A stretch of DNA of 37,764 nt from a virus. Positions 6,640 through 15,658 of the stretch are shown here, piece by piece (the first letter of the stretch is position 1; each line of letters opens with the position of its first letter). The stretch covers positions 1-37,764 of IMG/VR virus record IMGVR_UViG_3300032288_004724. One strand, written 5' to 3'. The notes beneath the pieces are model-generated. The model searched no databases. It saw nothing but the letters and a program-made list of their open reading frames with translations, and was not told the DNA's origin. The position numbers were made by a program, and so were the translations under genes.

Positions 6640-8428
6640 TAAATTAACTATACAAAACTTTTTGTCATTTGGTAATGAACCTGTGACATTAGAATTCAAA
6701 AAGGGATTGAATATTGTTACTGGAATTAACAGAGATGATAATGATAGAAGAAATGGATTAGGTAAGTCTTCGATGATGGAATCCTTATATTATGCAATCT
6801 TTGGCAGCACAATTAGAGGAGACCTTAAAAAGGAATTAATCACTAATTCATTTACAAATGGTCAATGTAAGATTGAATTGCAATTTGACATTGAAAAGGG
6901 TTCTTCTAAGAATTCATATACTTTGATTCGTACTGCAAATCCATCTAAATTGTATTTGTATGAGAATGGTAAGGATATTACTTTAGATACAATTAAGAAT
7001 ACAGAGGAGTTTCTTCATAAATTAATCAATGCTACTCCAAGTATATTTGAGAACTGTGTAATCATGACATTGAATAATACAGTTCCATTTATGGCGAAGA
7101 ATAAAGTTGATAAACGTAAGTTTATTGAAGGTATTCTTAATTTGGATGTGTTTAGTAAAATGTTAAACATAGCTAGAGATGATTTTAATGCAAAGAAGAA
7201 AGACTTTGATATTGAGTCTTCTAAACTAGAAGGAATTGAGAGAAGTTTAAACTCATTTGTAGCACAACGTAAAAGCATCCTAGATAATAGGCAAATCAAA
7301 TTACAGAAGTATATTGATAGAAAGAATTCAAACATTCAGGAGAAGGAAAAGATTCAATCAGATATTCTAGCAGTTAAAGTAGAAAGTATGGATGATGTTA
7401 AGAATAACATTATTAAACTTGATGATGCATATTTAAAGATTGTTGATGTGATTGAAGAAAGTCAGCAAAAGTATTGGAAGATTGAAAATGCTATTGAGAA
7501 TCTTAGAGAAAAGATTAATCAAATTGAGAATAAACCAAAGAATTGTCCATTATGTAAAAGGGAAAATTTGGATCATAATCATAAGGAATTGGAATTAGAA
7601 AAGGTAAATTATCTCAATAAAGTAAATGAACTACTAGTTAAAAAGACTGAACTTTCTGAATATATCAATACTTTTAAAACCAAAAGAACAAAGGTTAAAT
7701 CTGGAATTGATGCTTGTAATTTAAAAGTTTCTACTGTTAAGTTGTCACAACAAAAGAAGATTAATCTTGAATCTAGACTTACTCAATTAAATGAATGGTT
7801 ATCTACATTAGATGAAGACATTCAAGCAATGCAATCTCAAGAAACAGAGTTAGACTTAACAATTGTTGATGAAGAGAAATTATTATCTTTATCTAAGGAC
7901 AATGTTGATATTGTAAGAAACAAAATGAATATGTTGGAGACAATGAAATTCATATTTTCCGAGGATGGAATTAAGACTTATATTGTCAATAAGATATTGG
8001 AGATTTTAAATGAACGTATTCAATATTATCTCAATAAAATGAATGCTAATTGTTTGTGTTATTTTGATTGTCACTTTGAAGAAGAAATCATAAATGATAA
8101 CAATAAGAAGTGTTCTTACTTTAATTTCTCTGGAGCAGAGAGGAAGAATATTGATTTTGCTTGTCTTTTTGCATTCATGGATATGAGAATGCTACAAGGT
8201 GATGTTACTTATAATATTGCAATTTATGATGAGCTTTTTGATTCTTGTTTGGATGATAAAGGAATTAATTTGATTTTAGAAATTCTAAATGAACGTATTA
8301 AGAAATATAATGAATGCGTTTATATTATTTCTCATAGAAAAGAAAGTATTGATGCTGCAACTGGAGAAGTTATATATTTGGAGAAGAAAAATAACGTAAC
8401 GAGAAAAATAGATTATAATCCATTTTAA
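6620..8428 (+). CDS. 46: gp46-like recombination nuclease ATPase (Rad50/SbcC type)
   Basis: 602 residues from ATG 6620 (MTHVNFNKLTIQNFLSFG); an earlier in-frame ATG at 6587 would lie inside gene 47 and add residues without counterpart in the family. ABC-type ATPase partner of gp47. Seen: N-terminal Walker A GLGKSSM (about 46-52), long coiled-coil arms, a zinc-hook CPLC (about 308-311) in the middle, signature FSGAERK (about 503-509) and Walker B IYDELFD (about 534-540), then the ISHRKES switch region. All parts of a working SMC-like ATPase are present; a little longer than T4 gp46 (560). A hairpin follows directly after the stop. Confidence 0.93.
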   Translation: MTHVNFNKLTIQNFLSFGNEPVTLEFKKGLNIVTGINRDDNDRRNGLGKSSMMESLYYAIFGSTIRGDLKKELITNSFTNGQCKIELQFDIEKGSSKNSYTLIRTANPSKLYLYENGKDITLDTIKNTEEFLHKLINATPSIFENCVIMTLNNTVPFMAKNKVDKRKFIEGILNLDVFSKMLNIARDDFNAKKKDFDIESSKLEGIERSLNSFVAQRKSILDNRQIKLQKYIDRKNSNIQEKEKIQSDILAVKVESMDDVKNNIIKLDDAYLKIVDVIEESQQKYWKIENAIENLREKINQIENKPKNCPLCKRENLDHNHKELELEKVNYLNKVNELLVKKTELSEYINTFKTKRTKVKSGIDACNLKVSTVKLSQQKKINLESRLTQLNEWLSTLDEDIQAMQSQETELDLTIVDEEKLLSLSKDNVDIVRNKMNMLETMKFIFSEDGIKTYIVNKILEILNERIQYYLNKMNANCLCYFDCHFEEEIINDNNKKCSYFNFSGAERKNIDFACLFAFMDMRMLQGDVTYNIAIYDELFDSCLDDKGINLILEILNERIKKYNECVYIISHRKESIDAATGEVIYLEKKNNVTRKIDYNPF

Positions 8429-8439
8429 TGTTGACACTA

Positions 8440-8475
8440 ATGCAGCATATAATAAATCATTGTATGCTGCATTTT
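8440..8475 (+). terminator. Hairpin after gene 46, terminator-like
   Basis: Arms ATGCAGCATA (8440-8449) and TATGCTGCAT (8463-8472) form a perfect 10-bp stem with a 13-nt loop, followed by TTT. It begins 11 nt after the gene 46 stop. The loop holds the putative promoter octamer of the next gene. The T-run is short, so termination strength is uncertain. Confidence 0.5.
8451..8458 (+). promoter_or_regulatory. Variant late-type promoter AATAAATC
   Basis: AATAAATC differs from the NNTAAATA pattern at the last base, and ends exactly 5 nt before ATG 8464. It supports that ATG over the one at 8428. The same C-ending variant is seen at 37301-37308. Confidence 0.4.
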
Positions 8476-9660
8476 AAACCGCCATTACCTTTTAGTAATC
8501 AGAGTCATCTTCCAGTTACTAGATTTGTTGAAAAACAAAATAATAAACCTCCAGAAGCAGAAGTTCCTAGAGTAGTACAATTCACTGCTGATTTTAGTGG
8601 ATGTGGATTGTATCGAATGGGTTGGATGTCTCACTTAATGAATTATCAGGCTAAACTAGCTGTTTCTGATATGTTTGTTATGGTTGGAGATGCTAATTGG
8701 TATAGAAATGTTAAGGCTATTCGTCTACAAAGACAAGCAACTACTGACCAAAAGAAGTTTGTTCAATTCCTTAAACAAATACAACCAGAAATTGGTTTTA
8801 AATTAATTTATGAAGTAGATGATGTAGTTTTTGCTGAAGATATTCCAGACTTTAATAAATTTAAATCTGCTTTTACTTCGGATGAAATTCGTAATAACGT
8901 AATTGATATTATTAATATGTGTGATGAAGTATCGGTCACATGTGATTTCATGAGGGATTTATATACACAAAGAACAGGTAAAAAGGAAATAAGTGTTATT
9001 CCAAACTTCCCTGCTAAATTCTGGATTGGCAATTACTTTGATCCAAATAAAATAAATAGAGATTATGATGCAAATAAGAAAAAGCCTAGAATCCTTTATT
9101 CGGGTTCTGGTGCTCATTTTGATGTTGAAAATAAAGTCAATCAGAAGGATGATTTTGAACATGTTATTAAAGCTATAATTGATAGTAGACATAAGTTTCA
9201 ATGGATTTTCATTGGAGCGTTTCCTCTACAATTACAACAATATATTCAGAATAAAGATATTGAATTCCATCCTTGGTGTAGATTATATGATTTTCCTAAG
9301 AAAATCTATGATTTGAATGTCCAGATGATGGTAGCACCATTACAGGATAATAATTTCAATAAATCTAAGAGTGATATTAAGTATATTGAAGCCTGTGCTT
9401 TTGGATTACCAGTAGCATGTCAGGATATGTGTACATATCAAAATGCTGAAATTAAATTTAGGACTGGTGAAGAAATGATTGCTAAAATCGAAGAAGAAGT
9501 CTTTAGAGCAGGACATTATAAGAATTCTTATCATAGGAGACGTAAAGTTGCTGAAGATAGATTTTTGGAATTGGAAAAGAATTTAGATTGTTATTATGAA
9601 TTATTCATGACTCCTTATGGTTCTCCAGATAGAAAGAACATGAAGAGATATAATCCTTAA
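8464..9660 (+). CDS. Glycosyltransferase, GT-B fold (family 4-like)
   Basis: About 398 residues from ATG 8464 (MLHFKPPLPF). The upstream ATG 8428 would have to translate through a terminator-like hairpin. N-terminal Rossmann-like part: VVQFTADFSGCGLYRMGWMS (about 36-55). The second half has the donor-binding domain, with PRILYSGSGAHFD, then WIFIGAFP, EFHPWCRLYDFPK and the GT4-style loop NKSKSDIKYIEACAFGLPVAC (about 311-331), where the acidic E in the IEAC motif contacts the nucleotide-sugar ribose. Transfers a sugar to an unknown acceptor; in phages these modify DNA, the virion or host envelope. Located between recombination genes and an Ig-domain gene. Acceptor not predictable. Confidence 0.85.
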   Translation: MLHFKPPLPFSNQSHLPVTRFVEKQNNKPPEAEVPRVVQFTADFSGCGLYRMGWMSHLMNYQAKLAVSDMFVMVGDANWYRNVKAIRLQRQATTDQKKFVQFLKQIQPEIGFKLIYEVDDVVFAEDIPDFNKFKSAFTSDEIRNNVIDIINMCDEVSVTCDFMRDLYTQRTGKKEISVIPNFPAKFWIGNYFDPNKINRDYDANKKKPRILYSGSGAHFDVENKVNQKDDFEHVIKAIIDSRHKFQWIFIGAFPLQLQQYIQNKDIEFHPWCRLYDFPKKIYDLNVQMMVAPLQDNNFNKSKSDIKYIEACAFGLPVACQDMCTYQNAEIKFRTGEEMIAKIEEEVFRAGHYKNSYHRRRKVAEDRFLELEKNLDCYYELFMTPYGSPDRKNMKRYNP

Positions 9661-9661
9661 G

Positions 9662-9669
9662 GATACATA
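9662..9669 (+). promoter_or_regulatory. Variant late-type promoter GATACATA
   Basis: One mismatch to GATAAATA, ending 5 nt before ATG 9675. Fits late expression of the Ig-domain gene that follows. AT-richness makes a single case weak evidence. Confidence 0.4.
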
Positions 9670-9674
9670 TTAGT

Positions 9675-10847
9675 ATGGCTGATAAAGAAATAACGGAATA
9701 TGATGATTTATTAAATCTATCCGATGATGTAGAAATGTATTTGGATAGAAATGGTGTCTTATTCAAAACATCTGTATCAGCCATTAAGGAATTGTTTTAT
9801 GATTCTTTATTTCAAGATGAAACTTCTGCTCCAATAATATCTTCTATATCAATATATCCAAAATTAGAAGATATAAAGTATGGATCATATGTTAGTTTAA
9901 ATGCTGAAGTTAGTGGATTTCCAGAATTATATTATGAATGGTATAAGGATTACCAATTAGTATCTACAGATGTGGAATATCATATTCCAAAATTTAATGT
10001 AGATAATGAAGGAAGTTATTATTTGACAGTTTATAATTCTTTTGGTGAGATTCGAAGTGATGAATTTATTTTAAGTGCAGTTAAAGTGCCTGAAATACAA
10101 ATAGAACAAGTTTTAGATGAAGAAGGTAATGTAATTTCAGAGGGTGCAATACCATCAGAAACAGTAGAAGAAATGGTATTATATTCTCCAGATATATTAT
10201 CATTCTTTGTTTATCCAATGGATAAAGGAATATTTAATGTTGGAGATTCTATTAAATTATCTGTTGCTGTAGTTAATATGGATGAAAATTCATATTATGA
10301 ATGGTATAGAGATGATGTTTTATTGTTTACAACAAAAGACCCTGAATATTATATAGAATATATTGAAGACGAAGATATTGCTAGTTATTTTGTTCGTTGT
10401 TATAATTCTTCTGGATATACTGATACTTCAGCAATTTCATTATTTGGAAATGTTGATGAACAAAAATATTATAGTAGATGTAAAGGATTTCCTGTTAAAA
10501 ATTTCATAGATAATAGTGTAGGCTGGAATTTAACAGAACCTGTTACTGCATATTATAGTGGTTCTATTGGATTTGATTGTTGTGATTTATCTAATAGTAG
10601 ATACAAAGAGTTTTATATAGATGATTTGACACAAGAAGAATTAACATATCTTTCTAACTTTGTAGCATTTAATGTTTTTGAATATAGTTCTACATATTCT
10701 AATTATGGAGTTAGAAATCAATTTTTTAATAGTCCATTCAAAAAGATTGTAATTAATAGTACTAATTATGATATGATTGTAGATAGATATACCGGAAATG
10801 GTGTTGATTTGAATGATATCATTGTCTACTCTGTGAACCTAATTTAG
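9675..10847 (+). CDS. Two-Ig-domain protein, probable virion surface protein
   Basis: 390 residues. After an acidic N-terminus (about 1-50) come two immunoglobulin-like domains. The first (about 55-135) has the strand-C WYKD and an F-strand NEGSYYLTVYNSFG. The second (about 175-258) has YEWYRDD and ASYFVRCYNSSG. Tryptophan and tyrosine-corner features are clear, though the usual disulphide cysteines are mostly absent. The C-terminal 130 residues, from YYSRCKGFPVKNFIDNSVGW on, form a separate domain of unknown fold. Ig-like domains on tailed-phage virions typically decorate capsids or tails and bind glycans weakly. A gene within a replication region but with a late-type promoter fits a virion part; this is inference. 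Confidence 0.75.
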   Translation: MADKEITEYDDLLNLSDDVEMYLDRNGVLFKTSVSAIKELFYDSLFQDETSAPIISSISIYPKLEDIKYGSYVSLNAEVSGFPELYYEWYKDYQLVSTDVEYHIPKFNVDNEGSYYLTVYNSFGEIRSDEFILSAVKVPEIQIEQVLDEEGNVISEGAIPSETVEEMVLYSPDILSFFVYPMDKGIFNVGDSIKLSVAVVNMDENSYYEWYRDDVLLFTTKDPEYYIEYIEDEDIASYFVRCYNSSGYTDTSAISLFGNVDEQKYYSRCKGFPVKNFIDNSVGWNLTEPVTAYYSGSIGFDCCDLSNSRYKEFYIDDLTQEELTYLSNFVAFNVFEYSSTYSNYGVRNQFFNSPFKKIVINSTNYDMIVDRYTGNGVDLNDIIVYSVNLI

Positions 10848-10855
10848 CTTTTTTC

Positions 10856-10884
10856 TTGAAAGATTAGAATTCTGATGCTATCAT
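10856..10884 (+). promoter_or_regulatory. Sigma70-like promoter of DNA polymerase gene
   Basis: TTGAAA (10856-10861), 17-nt spacer, extended -10 TGCTATCAT (hexamer 10879-10884), 6 nt to ATG 10891. Near-ideal host-type promoter. Confidence 0.65.
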
Positions 10885-10890
10885 GAAAGG

Positions 10891-13443
10891 ATGGCAAAAA
10901 TGAATGGCTACAGAAATGTAGTATATGATATTAAAAGAAAAGAAGTCATTGTCTATACTTGGGATGATGATGGTAATAGAATTGATTTTTCTGTTAATTT
11001 TAGACCTTATCTTTTTATAGAAGACCATAAAGGAGTTGATACTAGTATTTTTGGTACAAAGATTAAGAAAGTAGATTTCAAAGATTTGTTTGATAGGATG
11101 AAATATGTCAACGAACATAATCTTAAAAGAGTATTTGAGAATGTAAGACCTGAACAACAAGTGTTATTGGATTTGTTTTCTGAACATATTGATGACCCAG
11201 ACTTTTCAAAGTTTCCTCTAAAGATTGCATATCTTGATATTGAAGCTGTTGATGAGAATGAATTCTCTTCTCCAGAAGATGCTAAAACACCTATTAATGT
11301 AATTACAATTTATAATTCATTAAGTAAACAATATACTGTATGGGGTCTTAAGCCATTTAAGAATAAAGAACCTGATATTCATTATAGACATTATGCTGAT
11401 GAGGCAGATATGTTGGAAGATTTTATCAAGTTCATGGAGAGAGAAAGATTTGATGTTGTTTCTGGATGGAATATTCAAGGATATGATATTCCTTATTTGA
11501 TTAATCGTATATGCAATATTTTACCTGAAGGTTCAGCATCTAGATTATCTACTATCAATAGCATTTATGATAAACAAGTAATGACAAAGTTTGGCAAACC
11601 TCAAGTCATTTATAAGATTGAAGGATTGGCTATTGTTGATTACATGGATATCTATAAAAAGTTTTGTTTAACTAATAGAGAGAGTTATAAGCTGGATTAC
11701 ATTGCTAATGTTGAGCTTGATGAACAAAAATTAGATTATGGTGATTTAAGTTTGTATGAATTCATGAGAGATGATTGGAATACTTTCGTAGAGTACAATA
11801 TTCATGATGTTAGACTTTTGGTTAAGCTAGAAGAGAAATTGATGTATATTGATTTGCTTCGAATGATTGCATATATGGGTTGTGGAACCCTTGATATGGC
11901 ACTTACTACAGTATCAATTGTAGTTGGTTGCGCTGCTATTAAAGCTAGGAAACAAAAACAAAGGATTAATACATTTATTAGGGATTCTGAAAGAGATAAT
12001 CCTGGTGGATTTGTATTTCCACCAAAAACAGGACATCATGAAGGGATTGTAACATTTGATGCAAACTCATTGTATCCAAACATTATGATTTCTTTGAATA
12101 TGTCTCCAGAAACTAAATTTGGAAGCATAAAAGATAGAGATGATAACTTTATTACAATTAAACACGTAAATGGTAAGATTTATAAATTAAGTACGGAGAA
12201 CTATGAAAAATTATTGAAAGATAATCAGATTGCAGTATCTAAAGCTGATATTCTTTTTACTCAAAAGAAGAAAGGTATTATGTGTGATTTGGTAGACGAG
12301 AACTATAAGAAGCGTGTACAAATTCAGAAAAAATATAAGAAACTTAAAAAGGATTTAGATTCTGGAAATGTAGAAAATCCTATATTAGCTAAAGAAGAAT
12401 GTAATCGTCTTAAAACTAAACAACAAGCTATTAAGATTTTCATTAATAGCGTATATGGTGTATTTGGTAACAAACATGCACCTATTGGAGATGATGATAT
12501 TGCTTCATCTATTACATTGACTGGACAATCTGTTATTCAAAAATCTAAAGAAATCTTACAACAATATTTTGACGATAAAATTGGAGCAAATGCTCAGGAT
12601 TGTTTTATCTATGGAGATTCTGATAGTTGTTTCATTACAGTAAAACAATTACCAATTAAATTCTTTGAAAATGATAAAGTTACTAAACAAGGATATGAAG
12701 AGATTGCGAATATCAATAAACATTTAAACATTGGTATTGATAAGTACATGAAAGAAGAATTGAATTCTATAGATTCTAGAATTGAATTCAAGCAAGATAA
12801 AATTGCTGATAAAGGAATCATGTTAAGTAAAAAAAGATATGCTTTACATATTCTAGATGAAGAAGGATTGGCATGTAATGATTGGAAGTATACTGGTATT
12901 GATATTGTTAATACTAGAATGCCCAAAGAAATTAAACCACATGTAGAGAAAATCATTCAAACAATGATTCTTACTAAATCAAAAACTGCAACAAATCAAA
13001 AGTTTAAAGAAGCTTATGATAAGTTTGTTGAGATGGAAATTGAAAAAATATCTTTAACTGTTGGTATTAGGAATCTTGAGAAATATTCTGCATTATGTAA
13101 AGATAATATTACAGTAAAAGGAATGCCTTGTCATGTTAAGGCAGCATATTTTTATAATAGATTAATCAAAGAATTTAAGATTGAAAACAAATATGAAAAG
13201 ATATTTAGCGGAGATAAAATAAAATATTTTTTTGTGAATATGCCTAATTCATATAATCTAGAAGCAATTGCTTTTAAGAATAGATATCCTAAAGAATTCA
13301 ACGAACTATTTTCTTTAGATATTGAAAAGATGTTTGATAAAGATGTTTATAAATGTATTGAAAGATTTTATTCTGTTATGAAATGGGAAATTTATAAACC
13401 AACAAATCAATTTAAAGTCGATTTGGATGAATTATTCTCTTGA
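10891..13443 (+). CDS. 43: Family B replicative DNA polymerase (gp43-like)
   Basis: 850 residues (T4 gp43: 898). Copies the phage genome with 3'-5' proofreading. Exonuclease motifs: YLDIEA (about 114-119) and SGWNIQGYDIPYL (about 191-203), then NIHDVRLL. Polymerase motifs: A, DANSLYPNIM (about 390-399); B, KIFINSVYGVFGN (about 515-527); C, YGDSDS (about 574-579), with both catalytic aspartates. The C-terminus ends FKVDLDELFS, which has the look of a clamp-binding tail. A second ATG at 10900 is preceded by AAAGG and could be used instead; the promoter spacing favours 10891. Single gene with own promoter; a small conserved gene follows 15 nt later. Confidence 0.96.
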   Translation: MAKMNGYRNVVYDIKRKEVIVYTWDDDGNRIDFSVNFRPYLFIEDHKGVDTSIFGTKIKKVDFKDLFDRMKYVNEHNLKRVFENVRPEQQVLLDLFSEHIDDPDFSKFPLKIAYLDIEAVDENEFSSPEDAKTPINVITIYNSLSKQYTVWGLKPFKNKEPDIHYRHYADEADMLEDFIKFMERERFDVVSGWNIQGYDIPYLINRICNILPEGSASRLSTINSIYDKQVMTKFGKPQVIYKIEGLAIVDYMDIYKKFCLTNRESYKLDYIANVELDEQKLDYGDLSLYEFMRDDWNTFVEYNIHDVRLLVKLEEKLMYIDLLRMIAYMGCGTLDMALTTVSIVVGCAAIKARKQKQRINTFIRDSERDNPGGFVFPPKTGHHEGIVTFDANSLYPNIMISLNMSPETKFGSIKDRDDNFITIKHVNGKIYKLSTENYEKLLKDNQIAVSKADILFTQKKKGIMCDLVDENYKKRVQIQKKYKKLKKDLDSGNVENPILAKEECNRLKTKQQAIKIFINSVYGVFGNKHAPIGDDDIASSITLTGQSVIQKSKEILQQYFDDKIGANAQDCFIYGDSDSCFITVKQLPIKFFENDKVTKQGYEEIANINKHLNIGIDKYMKEELNSIDSRIEFKQDKIADKGIMLSKKRYALHILDEEGLACNDWKYTGIDIVNTRMPKEIKPHVEKIIQTMILTKSKTATNQKFKEAYDKFVEMEIEKISLTVGIRNLEKYSALCKDNITVKGMPCHVKAAYFYNRLIKEFKIENKYEKIFSGDKIKYFFVNMPNSYNLEAIAFKNRYPKEFNELFSLDIEKMFDKDVYKCIERFYSVMKWEIYKPTNQFKVDLDELFS

Positions 13444-13445
13444 TT

Positions 13446-13454
13446 TGCTATAAT
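13446..13454 (+). promoter_or_regulatory. Extended -10 promoter TGCTATAAT
   Basis: Perfect extended -10 (TGnTATAAT) just after the polymerase stop. No good -35 at 16-18 nt. It ends 4 nt before ATG 13459 and 22 nt before ATG 13477. Confidence 0.5.
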
Positions 13455-13458
13455 CTTT

Positions 13459-13833
13459 ATGTTATATTATTCGCCTATGGTAACTAATAAAATTGTATTC
13501 CTAGATAATATTGGTAGGGCTATTTGTGGAGAACTTGTTGGTACAACTGATACTACGGTATCAGTCAAGAATCCAGTAATGGTTCATACTCTTCAAGGAG
13601 ATCGTGGTCAACTTCAAGTTCAGTTGATTCCATTGTTCTTTACTGAATTTCTTTCAGAATCAAAGAGGAGTGAAGGTTCTACTTGGGAGTATCTCAAGAG
13701 TTCTATTACAGTTGGTCAAGGTGTAGAGATTGATGAACGATTGGGCGGTCAATATGACCGTATTTTTAATCCTTCTCCAATTATCACACCACCACAAGGT
13801 GATGGTAATGTTGTAAAATTATTTGATGAATAG
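13459..13833 (+). CDS. Small conserved beta-rich protein between polymerase and uvsX, possibly Sm-like
   Basis: 124 residues from ATG 13459, or 118 from ATG 13477 (MVTNKIVFLDNIGRAICGEL), which has the more family-like start. The order FLDNIGRAICGELVG, TVSVKNPVMVHTL, LQVQLIPLFFTEFL suggests a five-strand Sm-like barrel. I recall a similar small protein next to the polymerase gene in marine T4-like phages, from memory and not checked. The C-terminal tail is Pro/Gly-rich and flexible. Followed at once by a strong terminator, so the unit is short. Possible roles include an RNA-binding or polymerase accessory factor; none is shown by the sequence. Confidence 0.7.
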   Translation: MLYYSPMVTNKIVFLDNIGRAICGELVGTTDTTVSVKNPVMVHTLQGDRGQLQVQLIPLFFTEFLSESKRSEGSTWEYLKSSITVGQGVEIDERLGGQYDRIFNPSPIITPPQGDGNVVKLFDE

Positions 13834-13855
13834 AAAATAATATTATAGGTATTCT

Positions 13856-13890
13856 AAAGCTACTACTAGAAATAGTAGTAGCTTTTTTAT
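13856..13890 (+). terminator. Strong intrinsic terminator before uvsX
   Basis: A 13-bp perfect stem (arms 13856-13868 and 13873-13885) closed by a GAAA tetraloop, with a T-rich tail. Separates the small Sm-like gene from uvsX, whose promoter begins 8 nt later. Confidence 0.85.
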
Positions 13891-13897
13891 TTTAATG

Positions 13898-13906
13898 TGT
13901 TACACT
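13898..13906 (+). promoter_or_regulatory. Extended -10 promoter TGTTACACT of uvsX
   Basis: TGT-TACACT ends 8 nt before ATG 13915; no convincing -35. An ATG at 13897 would overlap this element, which argues for 13915 as the uvsX start. Confidence 0.45.
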
Positions 13907-13914
13907 TAGTGTCT

Positions 13915-15009
13915 ATGGATAAAGATATAATGTCTGTTTTAAGTTCTTTGGATGATAATCCTCATGCTAGGATGCTTGAAGAAAATACACTATCAACAGT
14001 TACTAAATGGATTGATACTGGAAGTTATCCTTTAAATGCTGTGTTATCTGGTAAAATTAAAGGAGGTGGTATTCCTTGTGGACGTATCACTACATTCTAT
14101 GCAGAGTCTCAAACTGGTAAGAGTTTATTTTTACAGAAGATTATTGCAAATGCCAATAAAGATGGTTTGGTTGCAGTGATATTTGATTCAGAAAATGCAA
14201 TTGAAAAAGATGCAGCAGTAAGACTTGGAATTAATCCAAGTATGACAAAACACGTTCCAGTTACAACTATTGAAGAATGTAGAAATGCTTTACATAAGTT
14301 TTTGACAGAAGTTTATAATAAGAATCTTATTGGTAAGTTTATTGTTGCTATTGATTCATTAGCAAACTTATCAAGTTCACTTGATGTTAATAGGATTGAA
14401 AAGGATTCTACATCCTCTGATATGGGTGGTAGAGCAAAAGCATTAAGAGGTTTATTAGTTAATAGCACACATTTAGCAGCTAAGACCAATACTCCAATTA
14501 TAGCTACAAACCATTTATACGATGATCCATCACAATTGCATCCAACTCTTGTAAAGAAAATGACTGGCGGTAAATCAGTTGAATATCTATCTTCTATTGT
14601 TCTTCAAATGAGTCGTAAAGCAACTAAAGAAGACTCTTCTAAGGATGATAAGACAGCAGTTGGTCAAAGGAACTATGTTGGTGTTTTGGTTCGTTGTCTT
14701 ACAACAAAGAATAGGTTCGTTAAACAATATCTAGAATGTGAAACCTATATCTCTTATGATAGAGGTATTGATAGATATCATGGTTTATTAGACTTAGCTG
14801 TAGGGTTTGGAATTATCAATCAAAATGGTCCAACTTATACTTTAGATGGGGAAAAGATTGGTTATGCAAAGAACTTTGTTAGAGATATAGCATTTTGGGA
14901 AAATAAAGTAATTCCACGTTTACAAGAACAAATTGATGTTGCTTGGAAACTAGGTGGGTTTACTACAGAAGATGAGGAAGCTCTTCTATCTGAAGTATAC
15001 GATAAGTAA
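13915..15009 (+). CDS. uvsX: UvsX-like RecA-family recombinase
   Basis: 364 residues from ATG 13915 (MDKDIMSVLSSLDDN); T4 UvsX is 391. Forms filaments on single-stranded DNA and carries out strand exchange for recombination-dependent replication. Visible: Walker A-type FYAESQTGKSLF (about 63-74), a conserved region FDSENAIEKDAA, Walker B FIVAIDSLANL (about 142-152), an L2-like region (KKMTGGKSVEYLSS), and an acidic C-terminus as in other RecA-family proteins. The Walker A has A-E-S-Q-T-G-K-S, still a proper P-loop. A bidirectional terminator follows the stop. Confidence 0.94.
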   Translation: MDKDIMSVLSSLDDNPHARMLEENTLSTVTKWIDTGSYPLNAVLSGKIKGGGIPCGRITTFYAESQTGKSLFLQKIIANANKDGLVAVIFDSENAIEKDAAVRLGINPSMTKHVPVTTIEECRNALHKFLTEVYNKNLIGKFIVAIDSLANLSSSLDVNRIEKDSTSSDMGGRAKALRGLLVNSTHLAAKTNTPIIATNHLYDDPSQLHPTLVKKMTGGKSVEYLSSIVLQMSRKATKEDSSKDDKTAVGQRNYVGVLVRCLTTKNRFVKQYLECETYISYDRGIDRYHGLLDLAVGFGIINQNGPTYTLDGEKIGYAKNFVRDIAFWENKVIPRLQEQIDVAWKLGGFTTEDEEALLSEVYDK

Positions 15010-15020
15010 TTATTAAACTA

Positions 15021-15050
15021 AAAAGCCCCAGTGAAAACTGGGGCTTTTTT
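15021..15050. terminator. Bidirectional terminator between uvsX and a convergent gene
   Basis: 12-bp perfect stem (15021-15032 and 15037-15048) with GAAA loop, A-run on one side and T-run on the other. Works for uvsX (plus) and for the minus-strand gene that ends at 15052. Confidence 0.85.
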
Positions 15051-15051
15051 A

Positions 15052-15624
15052 TTATTGAGAATATTTTTGTTCGATAGAATACAATCTTTGCATTCTCTTT
15101 TTATACTGTTCGTTTAATACTTGAGCAGTTTGTTTCTTAGATAATTTCACTGATTCTGCTGCTGTCATAGCTAGTTCTTGGCTATCTAATTGAGAATCTG
15201 AGTACTGATATTCTTGTTCTTGAGAATCTTGTTCTCCTTGTGAATCTAGATAATTAGATATTATATCATCAGTGAAATCTGTTTCAGTTTTAGTAGAAAC
15301 ATCAGTTTGTTGTGCTTGAATTTCTTGTGGTTGTTGTTCTTGAGGTTGGGATACTTGTCTTAGTTTTGGTTCGAATAAACCTCTAGTAACATATGGAAGA
15401 TTTGCTGTTTTTAAAATCTCATCAGTCTTTAATGTAGATAAATCGAAGTTTTCACCATATTTTAACTTTAATTCTTCTGCAATCTTTTGTACAACATATG
15501 CAGGAGATTTTCCTAGGGATTCTCTATCTAGGACATCAGAAATTCTTTTCTTAAGAATATCTGTATGGATTCTACCTTCATTTAAAACATAATCAGCAAA
15601 TCCTGGTCTTCTTAAAATACTCAT
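15052..15624 (-). CDS. Hypothetical virion-type protein with Gln-rich linker
   Basis: 190 residues. It begins MSILRRPGFADYVLNEGRIH, where L-N-E/G fits the T4 prohead protease cleavage rule. A helical segment (about 20-75) and a Gln/Glu/Asp-rich, low-complexity linker (about 93-150) follow, then a basic helical C-terminus (KKQTAQVLNEQYKKRMQRL). It is the only leftward gene within the replication block, with a late-type GATAAATA 6 nt before the ATG and a terminator at its end, so it is a stand-alone late unit. I infer a prohead-core or internal head protein; function unproven. Confidence 0.7.
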   Translation of the reverse strand: MSILRRPGFADYVLNEGRIHTDILKKRISDVLDRESLGKSPAYVVQKIAEELKLKYGENFDLSTLKTDEILKTANLPYVTRGLFEPKLRQVSQPQEQQPQEIQAQQTDVSTKTETDFTDDIISNYLDSQGEQDSQEQEYQYSDSQLDSQELAMTAAESVKLSKKQTAQVLNEQYKKRMQRLYSIEQKYSQ

Positions 15625-15630
15625 ATTTAC

Positions 15631-15638
15631 TATTTATC
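15631..15638 (-). promoter_or_regulatory. Late-type promoter GATAAATA
   Basis: Minus-strand GATAAATA with a 6-nt spacer before ATG 15624, in a 34-nt divergent gap. Confidence 0.6.
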
Positions 15639-15645
15639 TTTTTTG

Positions 15646-15653
15646 GATAAGAT
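15646..15653 (+). promoter_or_regulatory. Possible promoter GATAAGAT
   Basis: GATAAGAT (containing TAAGAT, the same -10 as the primase gene) ends 5 nt before ATG 15659. No -35 seen. Confidence 0.35.
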
Positions 15654-15658
15654 ATTTC

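Noticed and set aside
8431-8453. TTGACA followed by TATAAT after gene 46
   Set aside because: The spacing is 11 nt, far from the 16-18 nt needed, so not a working sigma70 promoter. The late-type octamer reading fits better.
8428-8463. Upstream ATG 8428 as the start of the GT-B gene
   Set aside because: It would translate through the hairpin after gene 46, with only short residues that add no family feature. ATG 8464 has an octamer 5 nt upstream.
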